Below, piece after piece: positions 50,359 through 52,110 of a DNA stretch of 52,110 bases. Where the stretch lies: the NCBI GenBank assembly GCA_017561935.1, contig JAFZBE010000049.1, positions 1 to 52,110 on the forward strand, read 5' to 3'. The position numbers and the translations under genes were made by a program. Each line of letters begins with the position of its first letter. Positions within the stretch are counted from its first letter, which is position 1. The stretch is from Bacteroidales bacterium. Lineage in GTDB: Bacteria > Bacteroidota > Bacteroidia > Bacteroidales > UBA3663. The notes under the pieces are model-generated. The model worked only from the letters and a program-made list of their open reading frames with translations, was not told where the DNA came from and ran no database searches.

Positions 50359-51265
50359 CGTGCTGCTCTACCTGCTTCTCCTGCCTTTGCTCATGTTGGC
50401 CAGAGTGCGGAAGCCGACTGTCGATGAGCCGCAGACAGTGGCCGAACTGCTCGATGGGCTTTCGCTCCCGTCCCCGTCGTTGTGGTATCAGGGCATGCCT
50501 TTCGTCTTCCTCAACGAACGTGTCGGATTGAGCATGACGGCCGAACTACCTGCCGAGTCCCCCGATACGACCAATATGCGTGGCACGCGATGGCTCTACG
50601 ACTCGATGGTCTCCGAGGAAGATTGGATGGGCCAGCAGCTCCTACAGCTGCGTTTCATCTCTCCTCAAGGCCAGGCCTACCGCTATAGCACAGGGCGCCC
50701 CATGTCGGCCATGACCGACACCACCTATCATCCCAGTTTGGCCATCATGTACCCCGAGGAGCTGATACGGCAAACCGACTCGCTGCTTCGTGCGCGTACA
50801 TTTTATATTTTATATAATGACGACCGTATCTTTTATCCTGCCGATTCGCTGCCTGGAGTGAAGACACATCAGAAGTTTGTGCCCGTCAGCATCGATTCGG
50901 TATCCTACGGTACCGAGACAGCGCCCCTCTGCATTGCATTCACCCAGGGTGACGAGCACGGTTACTTCCTGGCCTCTTTGCCCGGGTCGCGACAGAATGC
51001 CACTTCCACACCCCTGACTCGCTATCTGTCGATGTACGATCCCTACGACCAGCATCCCGACATCACCCCCGAGATTTGGGCGAAGATACAGTACAGCCAG
51101 GTGCAGCTCGACATGACTTCCGAAGAAGTACGCCTTTCCTGGGGGCGTCCTTCGCGTGTAGAGCGTGGTGCGGCACGCAATGGAGTCGTCGAATATTGGT
51201 ATTACAGCAACAACCGCATCCTCCAGTTCTGGGATGGACGGCTCACCAAGATAGGAATCCTTTAG
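50339..51265 (+). CDS. Exported protein of unknown function with SmpA/OmlA-like C-terminus
   Basis: A 308-residue protein. A hydrophobic N-terminal helix (YSVLLYLLLLPLLMLARV) is a signal peptide or anchor. The middle has no recognised family. The end, with MTSEEVRLSWGRPSRV, VEYWYYSNNRILQF and GRLTKIGIL, looks like the SmpA/OmlA (BamE-type) fold, in which proteins bind the outer-membrane assembly machine. The role is unknown. It overlaps the methyltransferase gene by 20 bp and precedes nth by 10 nt. Confidence 0.75.
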   Translation: MKTLRYSVLLYLLLLPLLMLARVRKPTVDEPQTVAELLDGLSLPSPSLWYQGMPFVFLNERVGLSMTAELPAESPDTTNMRGTRWLYDSMVSEEDWMGQQLLQLRFISPQGQAYRYSTGRPMSAMTDTTYHPSLAIMYPEELIRQTDSLLRARTFYILYNDDRIFYPADSLPGVKTHQKFVPVSIDSVSYGTETAPLCIAFTQGDEHGYFLASLPGSRQNATSTPLTRYLSMYDPYDQHPDITPEIWAKIQYSQVQLDMTSEEVRLSWGRPSRVERGAARNGVVEYWYYSNNRILQFWDGRLTKIGIL

Positions 51266-51275
51266 CAAAACCACT

Positions 51276-51932
51276 ATGACCAAGAAACAACGTTACGAGG
51301 GGGTCATCCGTTACTTCCTCGAGCATAATCCCAACGCTCAGACCGAACTCATCTATCACACCCCCTTCGAACTGCTGGTGGCTGTGATACTCTCGGCTCA
51401 ATGTACCGACAAGCGTGTCAACATGGTCGCTCCCGACCTGCTTCGTGCCTTCCCCACGCCACAACGGATGTCCGAGACCACTGAAGACGAGATCTTCGCC
51501 TACATCAAGTCGGTCTCCTATCCCAACAACAAGGCGCGTCATCTGCTGGCCGCCTCCCGCCGAATCGTTAACGAGTACGGAGGTGAGGTGCCGTCCGACT
51601 ACGATGCCCTGCTCTCGCTCCCCGGTGTGGGACGAAAGACCGCCAATGTCATGGTCTCAGTGCTATGGAACGAGCCCCGTATGGCCGTCGATACCCATGT
51701 GTTCCGCGTTTCCAATCGCATCGGATTGACCTTGAACAGCAAGACACCCTACGAGACCGAGATGGAATTGACCCGTAATATCCCCGATGAGTACATCCCT
51801 CAGGCCCATCATTGGCTCATTTTGCACGGAAGGTATGTTTGCACTGCGCGAAATCCCAAATGCAGAGACTGTGGAATTACGGAGTTTTGCAAGTATTACG
51901 CGTCGAAAATGAAAGACTCGGATGGCAAATAA
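51276..51932 (+). CDS. nth: Endonuclease III
   Basis: A 218-residue base-excision repair glycosylase/AP lyase for oxidised pyrimidines. The helix-hairpin-helix LPGVGRKTANVM has catalytic Lys121, and VDTHVFRV has Asp139. The iron-sulfur cluster is bound by Cys189, Cys196, Cys199 and Cys205 (C-x6-C-x2-C-x5-C). It is the last gene of the unit that starts at 49102. In several Bacteroidales genomes nth is followed by pgk, as I recall. Confidence 0.96.
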   Translation: MTKKQRYEGVIRYFLEHNPNAQTELIYHTPFELLVAVILSAQCTDKRVNMVAPDLLRAFPTPQRMSETTEDEIFAYIKSVSYPNNKARHLLAASRRIVNEYGGEVPSDYDALLSLPGVGRKTANVMVSVLWNEPRMAVDTHVFRVSNRIGLTLNSKTPYETEMELTRNIPDEYIPQAHHWLILHGRYVCTARNPKCRDCGITEFCKYYASKMKDSDGK

Positions 51933-51994
51933 GCCACAATAGAGGCGCAATAGATGGGTAAATAGACGATTTTTCAAAAAAAGTTCCCAAATAA

Positions 51995-52026
51995 TTTGGA
52001 AGGAATTCAAAAATCCCCTATCTTTG
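51995..52026 (+). promoter_or_regulatory. Promoter for a gene beyond the right edge
   Basis: TTTG (51995-51998), 20 nt, TATCTTTG (52019-52026). The remaining 84 bp show no start that I can support; they are probably the leader of the next gene. Confidence 0.8.
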
Positions 52027-52110
52027 CACCCGCTTAAACGATGAGACGATAAGTTCAGCGCTTAGGCGACGATCTTTGAAAGAGTGAAATCTTGACAAAG
52101 CGTTACTGAA

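Overview
The window looks like a chromosomal segment of a member of Bacteroidota, most likely Prevotellaceae. The grounds are these. Promoters have the Bacteroides-type form TTTG, 20 nt, TAnnTTTG (at least ten clean examples). Most genes lack Shine-Dalgarno sequences. The gene content is typical: a BspA-type leucine-rich repeat surface protein, a SusC-like TonB-dependent receptor with a carboxypeptidase-regulatory-like N-terminus, a DUF721 protein beside recF, MtaB, a reverse rubrerythrin and an anaerobic ribonucleotide reductase. Genus and species cannot be fixed from sequence reading alone.

Layout. 1-902 is non-coding and repeat-rich (two ~275-bp direct copies) and ends in the promoter of a large secreted BspA-like protein. 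3402-5024 is a scrambled accessory stretch: an amidase without a normal start codon, a SAM methyltransferase, and the 3' half of a ZIP metal transporter joined directly to the methyltransferase end. 5390-13369 is a complete type I restriction-modification operon, hsdM / DUF1016 PD-(D/E)XK nuclease / hsdS / Bro-N protein / Fic protein / Bro-N-Fic scar / hsdR / BRO remnant. It stands out by overlapping ATGA junctions, by Shine-Dalgarno-like sites absent elsewhere, and by debris of phage-type Bro-N genes. A strong terminator closes it.

13652-17100 is a two-gene unit: a polytopic membrane protein and a beta-propeller lipoprotein with a CXXCH haem motif. Next come tRNA-Gly(CCC), ribH and a TPR membrane protein on the minus strand, then recF, a DUF721 gene, a TonB receptor and an unusual ABC-F ATPase on the plus strand. 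24170-30951 holds two small membrane proteins, an IMPase-trpS operon, a Nudix hydrolase-mtaB pair and a pectinesterase fused to a DUF1460 peptidoglycan-hydrolase-like domain. 31027-38146 carries radC, efp, rpmH (49 codons), ravA, viaA, pyrF, umuD and umuC. On the minus strand, 38212-43972 is a possible operon of a LysR regulator, an MsbA-like ABC exporter, mazG and an M13 peptidase. 44095-51932 contains nrdD, rubrerythrin, an omega-amidase-type nitrilase, corA, a THUMP-like methyltransferase, an outer-membrane-type hypothetical protein and nth. The window ends in a good promoter for a gene beyond the edge.

Functionally, most of the window is housekeeping: translation (efp, rpmH, trpS, mtaB, tRNA-Gly), DNA repair (recF, umuDC, nth, radC), nucleotide metabolism (pyrF, nrdD, mazG, nudix) and anaerobic oxidative defence (rubrerythrin). 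The two stretches least explained by known biology are the hsd operon, with its embedded nuclease, Bro-N and Fic genes and decayed Bro-N/Fic pieces, and the DUF6057-like/haem-propeller lipoprotein pair. The pectinesterase-DUF1460 fusion and the one-sided ABC-F ATPase are the most unusual single proteins.
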